Positions 57,889 through 64,000 of a stretch of 64,000 nucleotides of DNA are shown here, one piece after another. The DNA comes from Novosphingobium huizhouense. GTDB lineage: Bacteria > Pseudomonadota > Alphaproteobacteria > Sphingomonadales > Sphingomonadaceae. Within the stretch, counting starts at the first letter, position 1; each line of letters opens with the position of its first letter. Where the stretch lies: NCBI RefSeq assembly GCF_020179475.1, contig NZ_JAILXZ010000001.1:558001-622000 (forward strand), written 5' to 3'. The notes beneath the pieces are model-generated. The model was not told the origin of the DNA and made no database searches. It worked only from the letters and a program-made list of their open reading frames with translations. The translations under genes and the position numbers were made by a program.

Positions 57889-58784
57889 GCGCCGACCTCC
57901 GCCAGCGCCGGCGCCACGCCCGGCACCTTCGCATCGAACGCGAAGAGGTCGCCCGCCATCGGCTGTGCGGCGAGCGCCGCCGCGTCGAGCCCCTTGCGCG
58001 CGGTCGTGACGTAGGCGCGGGTCAGGTCCGGCCCGCCGAAGGCGAGCTTGGTCACGTTGGCGACCGGCAGCGCGACCGTTTCGAGCAGCTCGCCATGCGG
58101 CGAATAGCGCGCGACGGCCCATCCGTTCCACAGGCCGGTCCATACGCAGCCTTCGGCGTCGCACACCGGACCGTCGGGATAGGCCTCGGGAAAATCGCGC
58201 GCGACGTCGGCGAAGAGCCGCAGCGGGCCGACCGACCCGTCCGCGGCGAGATCGGCCACGAGGATCGCCTTGCCCAGCGTATCGGTGAAGTAGATCCGCA
58301 GATCGTCGGGCGCGACCGCCGGACCGTTGGTGATGCAGATCGCATCGGGCCCGTGGGGGCCTATCGCGGCGCCGTGGGCGCGATAGAAGCGGCCGCTCGC
58401 GGCGCTCTCGCCATCGTCCATCGAGCCGAAGTAGACGCGCCCGCGGCTGTCGACGCAGGCGTCGTTGAGGCGATTGCCGGCAGGCTCGCCGGGAACCCTC
58501 GCAAGCGGCGTGCAACGGCCGAGCGCGGGATCGAACAGGTGCAGCCCGTCGCGCAGCCCGGCGAGCAGCAGGCCGTTGCGTGCCGGCAGCACCCAGTTGA
58601 CCTGGTCGTGCACCGCGAAGGTCCGGTGCCGCCCGCTCGCCGGCTCGAACGCGTGGATCGCGGGCCGCTTGATGTCGGTGAACCACAGGCACGCGCGCGC
58701 ACGGTCCCAGACCGGCCCCTCGCCGAGCGTGCAGCCCGCGGCGAGAACCTGCTCCGCCACCTGCCGCACCGCCGGTCCGGTCAC
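57885..58784 (-). CDS. xylC: SMP-30 family sugar lactonase (xylonolactonase, XylC-like)
   Basis: Opens D-xylono-lactone to D-xylonate, the second step of xylose oxidation. A 299-residue six-bladed propeller: metal Glu in CTLGEGPVWD, WFTDIKRPAIHAFEP, NRLNDACVDSRGRVYFGSMDDGE with metal Asn/Asp, DAICITNGPAVAPDD, YPDGPVCDAEGCVWTGLWNGWAVARYSPHG and VTKLAFGGPDLTRAYVTTARKG. The order and sequence resemble Caulobacter XylC as I recall it. GTGA overlaps with the dehydrogenase upstream and the esterase downstream give tight coupling. Confidence 0.88.
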   Translation of the reverse strand: MTGPAVRQVAEQVLAAGCTLGEGPVWDRARACLWFTDIKRPAIHAFEPASGRHRTFAVHDQVNWVLPARNGLLLAGLRDGLHLFDPALGRCTPLARVPGEPAGNRLNDACVDSRGRVYFGSMDDGESAASGRFYRAHGAAIGPHGPDAICITNGPAVAPDDLRIYFTDTLGKAILVADLAADGSVGPLRLFADVARDFPEAYPDGPVCDAEGCVWTGLWNGWAVARYSPHGELLETVALPVANVTKLAFGGPDLTRAYVTTARKGLDAAALAAQPMAGDLFAFDAKVPGVAPALAEVGA

Positions 58785-59620
58785 CGCCAGCCTCCGTCCA
58801 CCCAATATTCGTGCCCGGTGCAGAAGCGGGCCTCGTCCGAAGCCAGGAACAGCGCCATGGCGGCGATGTCGGCGGGCTGCAAGCGTCCCTTCAGGCATTG
58901 CGCGGCCACGATCTGCGCCTCGCCGTCGGGGGTGTACCAGCGCATCTGGCGCTCGGTCTGGACGTTGCCCGGGATGATCGTGTTGACGCGGATGTTGTAC
59001 GGCCCGAGTTCGCGCGCGAGGCTGCGGGTCAGCCCTTCGACCCCGGCCTTGGCGACCTGGTAGAGCGCCAGGTCCTCCAGCCCGAGGTGCCACGAGATCG
59101 AGCCGAGGTTGAGGATCACCCCGCCGCCGTTCGCCTTCATCGCCGGCCAGGCCGCCTGCGAGGCGAAGAACTTGTGCTTGAGGTTCACCGCAAGGCGCTC
59201 GTCCCAGTAGCTCGGGGTGACCGCGTCGAGCGCGTGGCGGTCGTCGCTCGCGGCATTGTTGACCAGCACGTCGCAGCCGCCGAGCTGCGCGATCAGGTCG
59301 CCGATCGCCGCAGTCAGGCTGCTCGCCTGCGCCACGTCCTGCTCGCAGAAGCGGGGCGCGTGCGGCGCGTGCGCCAGCCGCGCGACGAGGTCGTGCGAGG
59401 GGGCTGCGAGAATGTCGACGAAGCCTACCTGCGCGCCCTGCAGCGCGAACGCCTCGACGATGCCCTCGCCGATCCCGGTCGCTCCGCCGGTAACGATCAC
59501 CCGCTTGTCGCGCAGGCTGGGAAAGCGCGCGGTGATGACCGAGGCCACCGCCGCCGCCTGGAAGCCACCGGAATCGGCGGGCGTGTCGGATCCGGTGCCC
59601 TGCACCCGTGGCAGCGCCAT
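58781..59620 (-). CDS. D-xylose 1-dehydrogenase, SDR family (Caulobacter XylB-type)
   Basis: Oxidises D-xylose to xylonolactone with NAD+. A 279-residue short-chain dehydrogenase: a 30-residue N-terminal extension, cofactor motif VTGGATGIGEG, NNAASDDRH, catalytic Ser in LGSISWHLGLEDLALYQVAKAG with Tyr and Lys, VNTIIPGNVQTERQMRWYTPDGEAQIVAAQCLKGR and FCTGHEYWVDGGWR. These last blocks match Caulobacter xylose dehydrogenase closely from memory. Lies two bases after xylX. The symbol xylB is avoided because the xylulokinase at 29810 uses it. Confidence 0.9.
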   Translation of the reverse strand: MALPRVQGTGSDTPADSGGFQAAAVASVITARFPSLRDKRVIVTGGATGIGEGIVEAFALQGAQVGFVDILAAPSHDLVARLAHAPHAPRFCEQDVAQASSLTAAIGDLIAQLGGCDVLVNNAASDDRHALDAVTPSYWDERLAVNLKHKFFASQAAWPAMKANGGGVILNLGSISWHLGLEDLALYQVAKAGVEGLTRSLARELGPYNIRVNTIIPGNVQTERQMRWYTPDGEAQIVAAQCLKGRLQPADIAAMALFLASDEARFCTGHEYWVDGGWR

Positions 59621-59622
59621 CG

Positions 59623-60750
59623 TCAGATCCTTTCGACCAGGCCGCGGGCGGCGAGGTTGCGGACGAACTCGCCGATCCCCACGGTCCACTTGGGCGCATC
59701 GCGCGAGGTGGTGACGCGATTGGCGAGGGTGCCGAGGCGCGTCGAACGGATCGTCACCAGGTCGCCCTCCTTGTGGGTGAAGCCGCGCCCCGGCTCGTCG
59801 CGGTCCTGCGTCGGCGCGAACAGCGTGCCGCAGAACAGCACGAAGCCGTCGGGGTAGCTGTGTTCGCTCAGCGTCTGGGCGACGAGGTCGAGCGGGTCGC
59901 GGCTGATCTCGGTCATGCGGTTGGCGCCCTCGAGCCGGAAGTTGTCCTCGCCCTCGACCACCAGGTCGACATCGGCGTGGCGCACGTCGTCGATGCCGAA
60001 GGTGTCGTCGAACAGGCGGATGAACGGCCCCACCGCGCACGAGGCGGTGTTGTCCTTGGCCTTCGACAGCAGCAGCGCCGAGCGCCCTTCGAAGTCGCGC
60101 AGGTTGACGTCGTTGCCCAGCGTCGCGCCGACCACTTCGCCGGCGGGATCGACCACCAGCACCACTTCGGGCTCGGGATTGTTCCAGCTCGAATCCGAGC
60201 GCACCCCGATCGGCGCGCCGTGGCCGACCGTCGAGAGCACCGGCGACTTCGAGAACACCTCGGCATCCGGCCCGATCGCGACTTCGAGGTACTGCGACCA
60301 CATGCCTTGCGCGATCAGCGCCTCCTTCAGCGCCATCGCCTCGGCGCTGCCGGGGACCACCGCGCGGATACCCGAACCGATCGTCGCTTCGAGCCCGCTG
60401 CGGATTTCCGCGGCCACCGCGCTGTCGCCCCGCGCGCGCTCCTCGATCACGCGCTCGATAGCGCTAACGGCAAACGTTACCCCGCAGGCTTTGACGCACT
60501 GCAGGTCGATCGGCGAGAGCAGGCTCCAGCCGTCGGGAAGGCCCGCCTCGACAGGCCCCATGTCGACTCCGTGGGCGTTCCACTGCCGCCGCGCGATGAG
60601 GCCGGCGACGGTGCTGGCCGACGATGTCATGTCCAGAATTCGGCCATCGCGCAGAACCAGCACGCAAGGCCCCTGCGGACTTTGCGCACGCGCGACGAAC
60701 ACTCCGTCGAGATAGTCGTGCGGAAGACAAGCCGTAAGGCTCACACCCAT
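59623..60750 (-). CDS. xylX: 2-keto-3-deoxy-D-xylonate dehydratase
   Basis: Converts 2-keto-3-deoxy-xylonate to alpha-ketoglutarate semialdehyde in the Weimberg pathway. A 375-residue fumarylacetoacetate-hydrolase-fold protein: LLSPIDLQCVKACGVTFAVS, ERVIEERARGD, LWSQYLEVAIGPDAE-like SQYLEVAIGPDAEVF, SSWNNPEPEVVLVVD, LGNDVNLRDFEGRSALLLSK (metal region), and FAPTQDRDEPGRGFTHKEGD. These agree block by block with Caulobacter XylX as I remember it. ATG 60750 follows GGAAGGATTG. First gene of the unit; the TAGCGCTA operator lies 24 bases upstream, covering a likely promoter. Confidence 0.93.
   Translation of the reverse strand: MGVSLTACLPHDYLDGVFVARAQSPQGPCVLVLRDGRILDMTSSASTVAGLIARRQWNAHGVDMGPVEAGLPDGWSLLSPIDLQCVKACGVTFAVSAIERVIEERARGDSAVAAEIRSGLEATIGSGIRAVVPGSAEAMALKEALIAQGMWSQYLEVAIGPDAEVFSKSPVLSTVGHGAPIGVRSDSSWNNPEPEVVLVVDPAGEVVGATLGNDVNLRDFEGRSALLLSKAKDNTASCAVGPFIRLFDDTFGIDDVRHADVDLVVEGEDNFRLEGANRMTEISRDPLDLVAQTLSEHSYPDGFVLFCGTLFAPTQDRDEPGRGFTHKEGDLVTIRSTRLGTLANRVTTSRDAPKWTVGIGEFVRNLAARGLVERI
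60459..60466. promoter_or_regulatory. Intragenic TAGCGCTA palindrome in xylX
   Basis: The same 8-bp core, in the context cgatagcgctaacgg, about 280 bases inside xylX. The flanks match the 13-mer only partly. It could be an auxiliary operator for looping with the site at 60775, or chance. Confidence 0.3.
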
Positions 60751-60774
60751 CAATCCTTCCCCCAGCCTTACTCT

Positions 60775-60787
60775 TGATAGCGCTACC
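60775..60787 (-). promoter_or_regulatory. TAGCGCTA operator, copy 4 (xylX promoter)
   Basis: TGATAGCGCTACC, same orientation as copy 3, palindrome at 60778-60785, 24 bases upstream of the xylX ATG. The position suits steric repression of xylX-dehydrogenase-xylC-esterase. Confidence 0.78.
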
Positions 60788-60875
60788 TTATGGTTATGTA
60801 GCGCAAAGATCAAGTGCGCGCAGGCTGCCGCCGCGGGTGAATTGCGGTTCCCGCAGACCCCGCAAGGCGCCGCCC

Positions 60876-60928
60876 CTCATCCTCCCCTGCAAGGGGAGGG
60901 GAACCACCCGCAGGGTGGTGGAGGGGTA
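60876..60928. repeat. Double-hairpin repeat, copy 1
   Basis: Two adjacent stem-loops: cctcccctgcaaggggagg (60881-60899) and accacccgcagggtggt (60903-60919), followed by ggaggggt. REP-like element. Confidence 0.9.
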
Positions 60929-60946
60929 TCTGCCCCGCGCCAGCCC

Positions 60947-61046
60947 TAGAAGAACAAGGACGATCCTTCGACAAGCTCAGGAACGGGGAAGGAAGTGCGG
61001 GCGGGAACTCCGCAGCCCTGAGCCTGTCGAAGGGCCGCCCTTCCTT
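60947..61046. repeat. Inverted repeat pair, copy 1
   Basis: gatccttcgacaagctcagg (60962-60981) and, inverted with one mismatch, cctgagcctgtcgaaggg (61017-61034), followed by ccgcccttcctt. The arms would form a long stem around a ~36-base loop. Confidence 0.85.
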
Positions 61047-61127
61047 TCCGGTCGCGTGGGAAAGAGGTTCTCGCAGAGCTCGCAGAGCCCGCAGAGTTTA
61101 CGCAGAGACGCGGAAAAAGCGCGCCCG

Positions 61128-61177
61128 TCATCCTCCCCCGCAAGGGGAGGGGACCACCCGCAGAGTGGTGGAGGGGT
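61128..61177. repeat. Double-hairpin repeat, copy 2
   Basis: Near-identical to copy 1: cctcccccgcaaggggagg followed by accacccgcagagtggtgg and aggggt, about 250 bases to the right and in the same orientation. Confidence 0.9.
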
Positions 61178-61194
61178 GCCGCGCAGCGCCAACC

Positions 61195-61349
61195 CCCGAA
61201 GAAGATGGACGATCCTTCGACAAGCTCAGGATGGACGGAGTTGGCAGGCCAGCCTTTGCCCCGAGCCGCTCTGGATGGACGGGATAGGCACACCAACGCC
61301 AGCCCCAAACCCGCCCGCCCTGAGCCTGTCGAAGGGCCGCCCTTCCTTC
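61195..61349. repeat. Inverted repeat pair, copy 2
   Basis: gatccttcgacaagctcagg (61211-61230) and cctgagcctgtcgaaggg (61319-61336) followed by ccgcccttcctt, as in copy 1 but with a longer interior. Together with the double hairpins this shows the whole module duplicated in tandem. Confidence 0.85.
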
Positions 61350-61509
61350 AGCGCAACCCCCGAAGTCCCCCGCACCCTCACCCCAGCCGCAAGGCCAAAG
61401 CCGGAAGACGTCCCGGGAGCGCGAGGGGCCATGCCCCTCGCCCCTATACTCTCTTCCTTCTCTGCGCTCTCTGCGATCCCTGCGCGAAACCAACCCTCCC
61501 CAACCCATC

Positions 61510-61538
61510 TTGACATGACTAACCATATAGGTTATACG
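61510..61538 (+). promoter_or_regulatory. Strong-looking sigma-70 promoter
   Basis: TTGACA (61510-61515), 17 bases, TATACG (61533-61538), in an AT-rich island inside GC-rich DNA. It points right into about 600 bases with no coherent gene on that strand. Confidence 0.55.
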
Positions 61539-62150
61539 CCAACCCACGGACCGGGAGCGGCATGGCCGGCTTGCTCTTCGCTCCTTCGGGGTCAGCCGAA
61601 AGGTCACACCCCGACGCGACCGGCGCGGGTCGGCGCTGCGGGAAGTCGCTGGTGTTCCTCGGAAAGAGCCAGCGGCGAGCGAGGGCGTAAAGCCCCAAGT
61701 CCCTCAGGGCATACCCAGCCAGTGCAACGGACGGGCGGATGTGGTGCGGTGGTCCAGCCGCGTGGCAGCGCTCCCATGAAGTCCGGTTCCGGTCCGGCCT
61801 GGCCCCCTCGCGCGGCCCTGCTTATCCCGGAACTTATCCTTAGGGACTCGCTACGGACCCGATGCGGCACGCGAGCCGTCGCAAGGGATACGAGCCCCCC
61901 GTCCGACCAAGGCCGCGCCGTGCGGGAAGCAACGCCCCCGCCGGCCACTCGCCAGAGCGTTCACCGCCCTCCTTCGCGCAGCGCCAGGCAATGGCGCCCG
62001 CGCCGGTCGCGCAGGTTCGTTCCGTTTCCCCAAGGCGCAAAGGTCCGGGTTCGCCGCCGGATGGTTTGGTGTGTGCCGTGCAGGCGCCAAACCCGTGCGC
62101 GCCTTCCGAAGGCCGCCGCGCGGACGATCGCTTTCGCTTGTCGGAAGAGT
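61539..62150. other. GC-rich region without a supported gene, between promoter and att site
   Basis: About 610 bases. On the plus strand the only long frame is rich in Arg, Pro and Ser and has no domain. On the minus strand the only open frame from 61851 up is the read-through tail of the integrase. Several self-complementary stretches are present, so an untranslated RNA is possible. Known RNAs (RNase P, tmRNA, 6S) were considered and not recognised. Confidence 0.4.
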
Positions 62151-63326
62151 TGGAGGCCCGAGCCGGAATCGAACCGGCGTAAACGGATTTGCAGAGCGCC
62201 GGGGCGGCACTCCGACAGACACTAAGACTCTGAAATTGCGTAACTTTCTCGAATCCGTCGATGCGACGACGGGATCGATTGCCGCACCGAATCCCCCACC
62301 TTTCGGAGGCATCAGGGCCTCATGGAACGCCAAGGCAGATAGCGCCGCATCGGCCAAAGTTTTGTCGTCCACATGGGCGTAGCGCAGTGTGGTCTGGATG
62401 GTCTTGTGCCCCATCAGCTTTTGCAAGACCCGAATGTTCACGCCCGCTTGGACGGCACGGGTTGCGTAGGTGTGGCGACACGCATGGAACACGAAGGTCT
62501 TGTCGGACCTGAGGCCCATCTTGGTCCGCGCAGCCTCCCAAGCCCGGTAGACCTGAGGGTAGCTAGGCATGGTGCGGACCAAGGGCGCTAGGACCCGATA
62601 GAGGTCATCCGAGATTGGCACAGAGCGGGGAGAGCCGTTCTTTGTCTTCCACAGGTGGACCCAACGCGGCTGAACCTGATCGGGCTTGAGGCCGATTAGC
62701 TCCGACGCTCGCAAGCCGGTCCTGATAGCCACATAGACGACAGTGGCGATGGGACCCGGAAGCAACTCCATCAGCCGAGCTTCTTCCTCGTAGGAGAGCC
62801 AGCGAATGCGCCCCTCGTCTTCGTCGCGCCACTCTAGCTCTAGAGGGGGCGCGGTGCGGAAGTTGCGCTTCTTGCAGAACCGGAGGAACGCAGAGAGGCA
62901 GGACAGATAGCGGTTGATCGTTCCTGGGGTAATTCCCCGCGCCGATAGTGTCGCAAGCAAGTCGTCCGCCGCTACGGCGTCGAAGTCGTCCAATGGGAGC
63001 TTAGGGCCGACGATCCCGACAATGCGGTCCAGCTTGAGGAAGCTCTCAGCTTCCGTAGCCTGCCCGACCCAGAGGATACCCCTCGCCCGCTTCGCTGCCT
63101 CTCCGAACGACAGACAGGAAGGCTTAGGGGTCGGAGGGGAAGCGGCGGGGACCGGGGAAGGCGTTGCGGCCTCGCGTCCTTCGAGTTGGTCAAGGAACGT
63201 CAGCTCTAGACGTTTGGCGTCCGACAGGGAGGACGCACGGCCCCTCATGCGCTGTCCGTTGGCTTGGACTTCCACACGGTAGCGTCCGGTTGGCTGGCCG
63301 TTCTTCTTGTCGGGGTAGATGGGCAT
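61851..63326 (-). CDS. Tyrosine-type site-specific integrase
   Basis: Catalyses integration and excision of the element. 491 residues as read: N-terminal arm-binding region (PIYPDKKNGQPTGRYRVEV), core-binding domain (about 95-190) and catalytic domain with all key residues: Arg in AIRTGLRASELIGL, Lys in WKTKNGSPRSVPI, HACRHTYATRAV (His-x-x-Arg), LMGHKTIQTTLRYAHV (His and the Tyr nucleophile). The genuine protein probably ends near residue 370-400: the frame then crosses the tRNA-Cys fragment (PFTPVRFRLGPPT) and runs about 100 residues into host DNA. ATG 63326 chosen; GC is lower than in neighbours. Confidence 0.92.
   Translation of the reverse strand: MPIYPDKKNGQPTGRYRVEVQANGQRMRGRASSLSDAKRLELTFLDQLEGREAATPSPVPAASPPTPKPSCLSFGEAAKRARGILWVGQATEAESFLKLDRIVGIVGPKLPLDDFDAVAADDLLATLSARGITPGTINRYLSCLSAFLRFCKKRNFRTAPPLELEWRDEDEGRIRWLSYEEEARLMELLPGPIATVVYVAIRTGLRASELIGLKPDQVQPRWVHLWKTKNGSPRSVPISDDLYRVLAPLVRTMPSYPQVYRAWEAARTKMGLRSDKTFVFHACRHTYATRAVQAGVNIRVLQKLMGHKTIQTTLRYAHVDDKTLADAALSALAFHEALMPPKGGGFGAAIDPVVASTDSRKLRNFRVLVSVGVPPRRSANPFTPVRFRLGPPTLPTSESDRPRGGLRKARTGLAPARHTPNHPAANPDLCALGKRNEPARPARAPLPGAARRRAVNALASGRRGRCFPHGAALVGRGARIPCDGSRAASGP
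62151..62193 (-). other. Attachment site: 3' end of a tRNA-Cys gene
   Basis: On the minus strand 43 bases read tgcaaatccgtttacgccgg, then the T-loop ttcgattccggc, then tcgggcc and tcca. This is the anticodon-to-CCA half of a bacterial tRNA-Cys (anticodon GCA). No 5' half follows: the expected acceptor ggcccga and D-arm are absent, and integrase sequence takes their place. This is the footprint left by integration into a tRNA gene. Confidence 0.85.
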
Positions 63327-63398
63327 TGCACCACAAGTAAGGCTTGCCCGAAACCGCTGCAATGGTTCAGAGTGAATGCAGCCAAAGGAGAGTGCAGA

Positions 63399-64000
63399 GT
63401 GAGCGACAACCCGATAACGAACGTACTCAATATTCTGCGACTCCTTAAGCACAATCAGATGCCGAATCACAACACATATGACAACGTGCGGAATTGGTGT
63501 GGCGATCAGCTAACAGAGGGGGCGGTCCTAAGGCTATTCGCATACGCGCTAGACCAGTGCCAAATGGCGACAGAAGCTATATTCTATAGCTCTTTGAGCC
63601 AAGAAGCAAAAGATGGCCTACTGCAGACAGTCCAGTCACTTAGGTCCTGCTTTTCACCGCAATCTGCGCAATCCTCTATTTCAAGCCATCTACCCCAAAT
63701 AGATTCTTCGATTTCATCGTTTGCCATCCTTGCTTCTGTTTACGGCGACCGGGGAACCACATCATCTAACAAAGACGTTACAGAATTATCTGAAGAGGTC
63801 CGGTCAGTTTATCGCAACTTCTCAGATGCCGATCCGCAAACCATACTGACCGAGATTGCAAAGCGTCACCTCAGTGTGCTTCTAACAACTCTGGACCATG
63901 TTGATGCGTTTGGCATCGATTCAGCGATGGCGGTCTATGCAGAACTCTTAGTTCGCCTAAAGACTGCCAGCCAATCTTCCGCGCCGGGAGAAGCAGAGAA
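63399..64000 (+). CDS. Hypothetical protein of the integrated element (cut by window edge)
   Basis: An open frame of 200 codons from GTG 63399 to the window end, with AAAGGAG eight bases upstream. It begins VSDNPITNVLNILRLLKHNQ and reads through helical, Gln/Ser-rich sequence (FAYALDQCQMATEAIF, LTEIAKRHLSVLLTTLDHVD) without membrane segments or a recognised motif. Codon use is much more A/T-rich than elsewhere in the window, fitting recent acquisition. Divergent from the integrase by 72 bases. Function unknown; it is the first visible cargo gene. Confidence 0.75.
   Translation, partial: MSDNPITNVLNILRLLKHNQMPNHNTYDNVRNWCGDQLTEGAVLRLFAYALDQCQMATEAIFYSSLSQEAKDGLLQTVQSLRSCFSPQSAQSSISSHLPQIDSSISSFAILASVYGDRGTTSSNKDVTELSEEVRSVYRNFSDADPQTILTEIAKRHLSVLLTTLDHVDAFGIDSAMAVYAELLVRLKTASQSSAPGEAE

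Larger units (their letters stand above)
60788..61509. other. Repeat-rich, gene-free region upstream of xylX
   Basis: About 720 bases with no credible gene; frames are Pro/Arg/Ser-rich and run through repeats. Holds two copies of a double-hairpin repeat, two copies of an inverted pair ccttcgacaagctcagg / cctgagcctgtcgaagg, and stretches such as cgcagagctcgcagagcccg that recur inverted near 61460. Confidence 0.75.

Noticed and set aside
60876..61349. Possible CRISPR array
   Set aside because: Only two copies of each repeat, spacing about 250 bases, no regular spacers and no cas genes.
61539..62150. RNase P RNA, tmRNA or 6S RNA
   Set aside because: None of the conserved segments of these RNAs could be found on either strand.
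60774..62225. A 483-codon Arg/Pro-rich frame on the plus strand
   Set aside because: It runs through the operator, several palindromic repeats and the antisense of a tRNA fragment (giving the familiar PEPESNRRKR artefact), so it cannot be a conserved protein.
62151..62225. A complete tRNA-Cys gene
   Set aside because: The anticodon loop, T-arm and CCA end are present, but the 5' acceptor strand, D-arm and 5' anticodon stem are missing.

Overview
The window looks like chromosome from a sphingomonad-type alphaproteobacterium. GC content is very high almost throughout. Housekeeping genes sit in the expected order (rpsB-tsf-pyrH, pssA-psd, dnaX-ybaB). There are two TonB-dependent receptors, a SapC / cupin-like / tryptophan-halogenase set beside one of them, Caulobacter-like xylose-oxidation genes, and short palindromic repeats of the kind scattered through sphingomonad genomes. 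The genus is inference. All similarity statements come from reading the translations, not from database searches.

Region 1 (1-28.3 kb) is core genome. It holds the start of pyrH, then tsf, rpsB, a small membrane protein behind an SOS-box-like site, pssA-psd, an alpha/beta hydrolase, tRNA-Tyr, rlmB, a lipoprotein, hupB, lon, a TonB-dependent receptor, an MlaA homologue without any cysteine, ybaB-dnaX, the SRP RNA, a complex I accessory subunit, hrpB, an aldo/keto reductase, a polyprenyl diphosphate synthase, chorismate mutase, an Lrp-type regulator, a histidine kinase, a WalW-like deacetylase and tRNA-Ile2(CAU).

Region 2 (28.5-60.8 kb) is a large pentose-glycan utilisation locus in several transcription units. 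(a) GH43, xylulokinase, xylose isomerase, an unknown secreted protein, a second GH43 and GH95. (b) On the opposite strand, a TonB-dependent receptor, a flavin halogenase, GH3 and GH8 (Rex-type). (c) Divergent from (b), SapC, a cupin-like protein, a CE1-type esterase and GH27. (d) An MFS sugar symporter and GH51 arabinofuranosidase. (e) A LacI-family repressor. (f) The Caulobacter-type xylose-oxidation genes xylX, xylose dehydrogenase and xylC with a sialate-type O-acetylesterase. The receptor would import oligosaccharides, the periplasmic hydrolases and esterases would trim them, the symporter would import monosaccharide, and xylose could enter either the isomerase or the oxidative (Weimberg) route. 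A 13-bp site, TGATAGCGCTACC or its reverse, lies in four of the promoter regions and is the likely operator of the LacI repressor.

Region 3 (60.8-62.15 kb) has no convincing gene. It carries a duplicated module of short palindromic repeats and a strong-looking promoter pointing right.

Region 4 (62.15-64 kb) is the left end of an integrated element: a 43-bp 3' fragment of a tRNA-Cys gene, a tyrosine integrase whose reading frame runs through that fragment into host DNA, and a divergent, lower-GC gene of unknown function that leaves the window.
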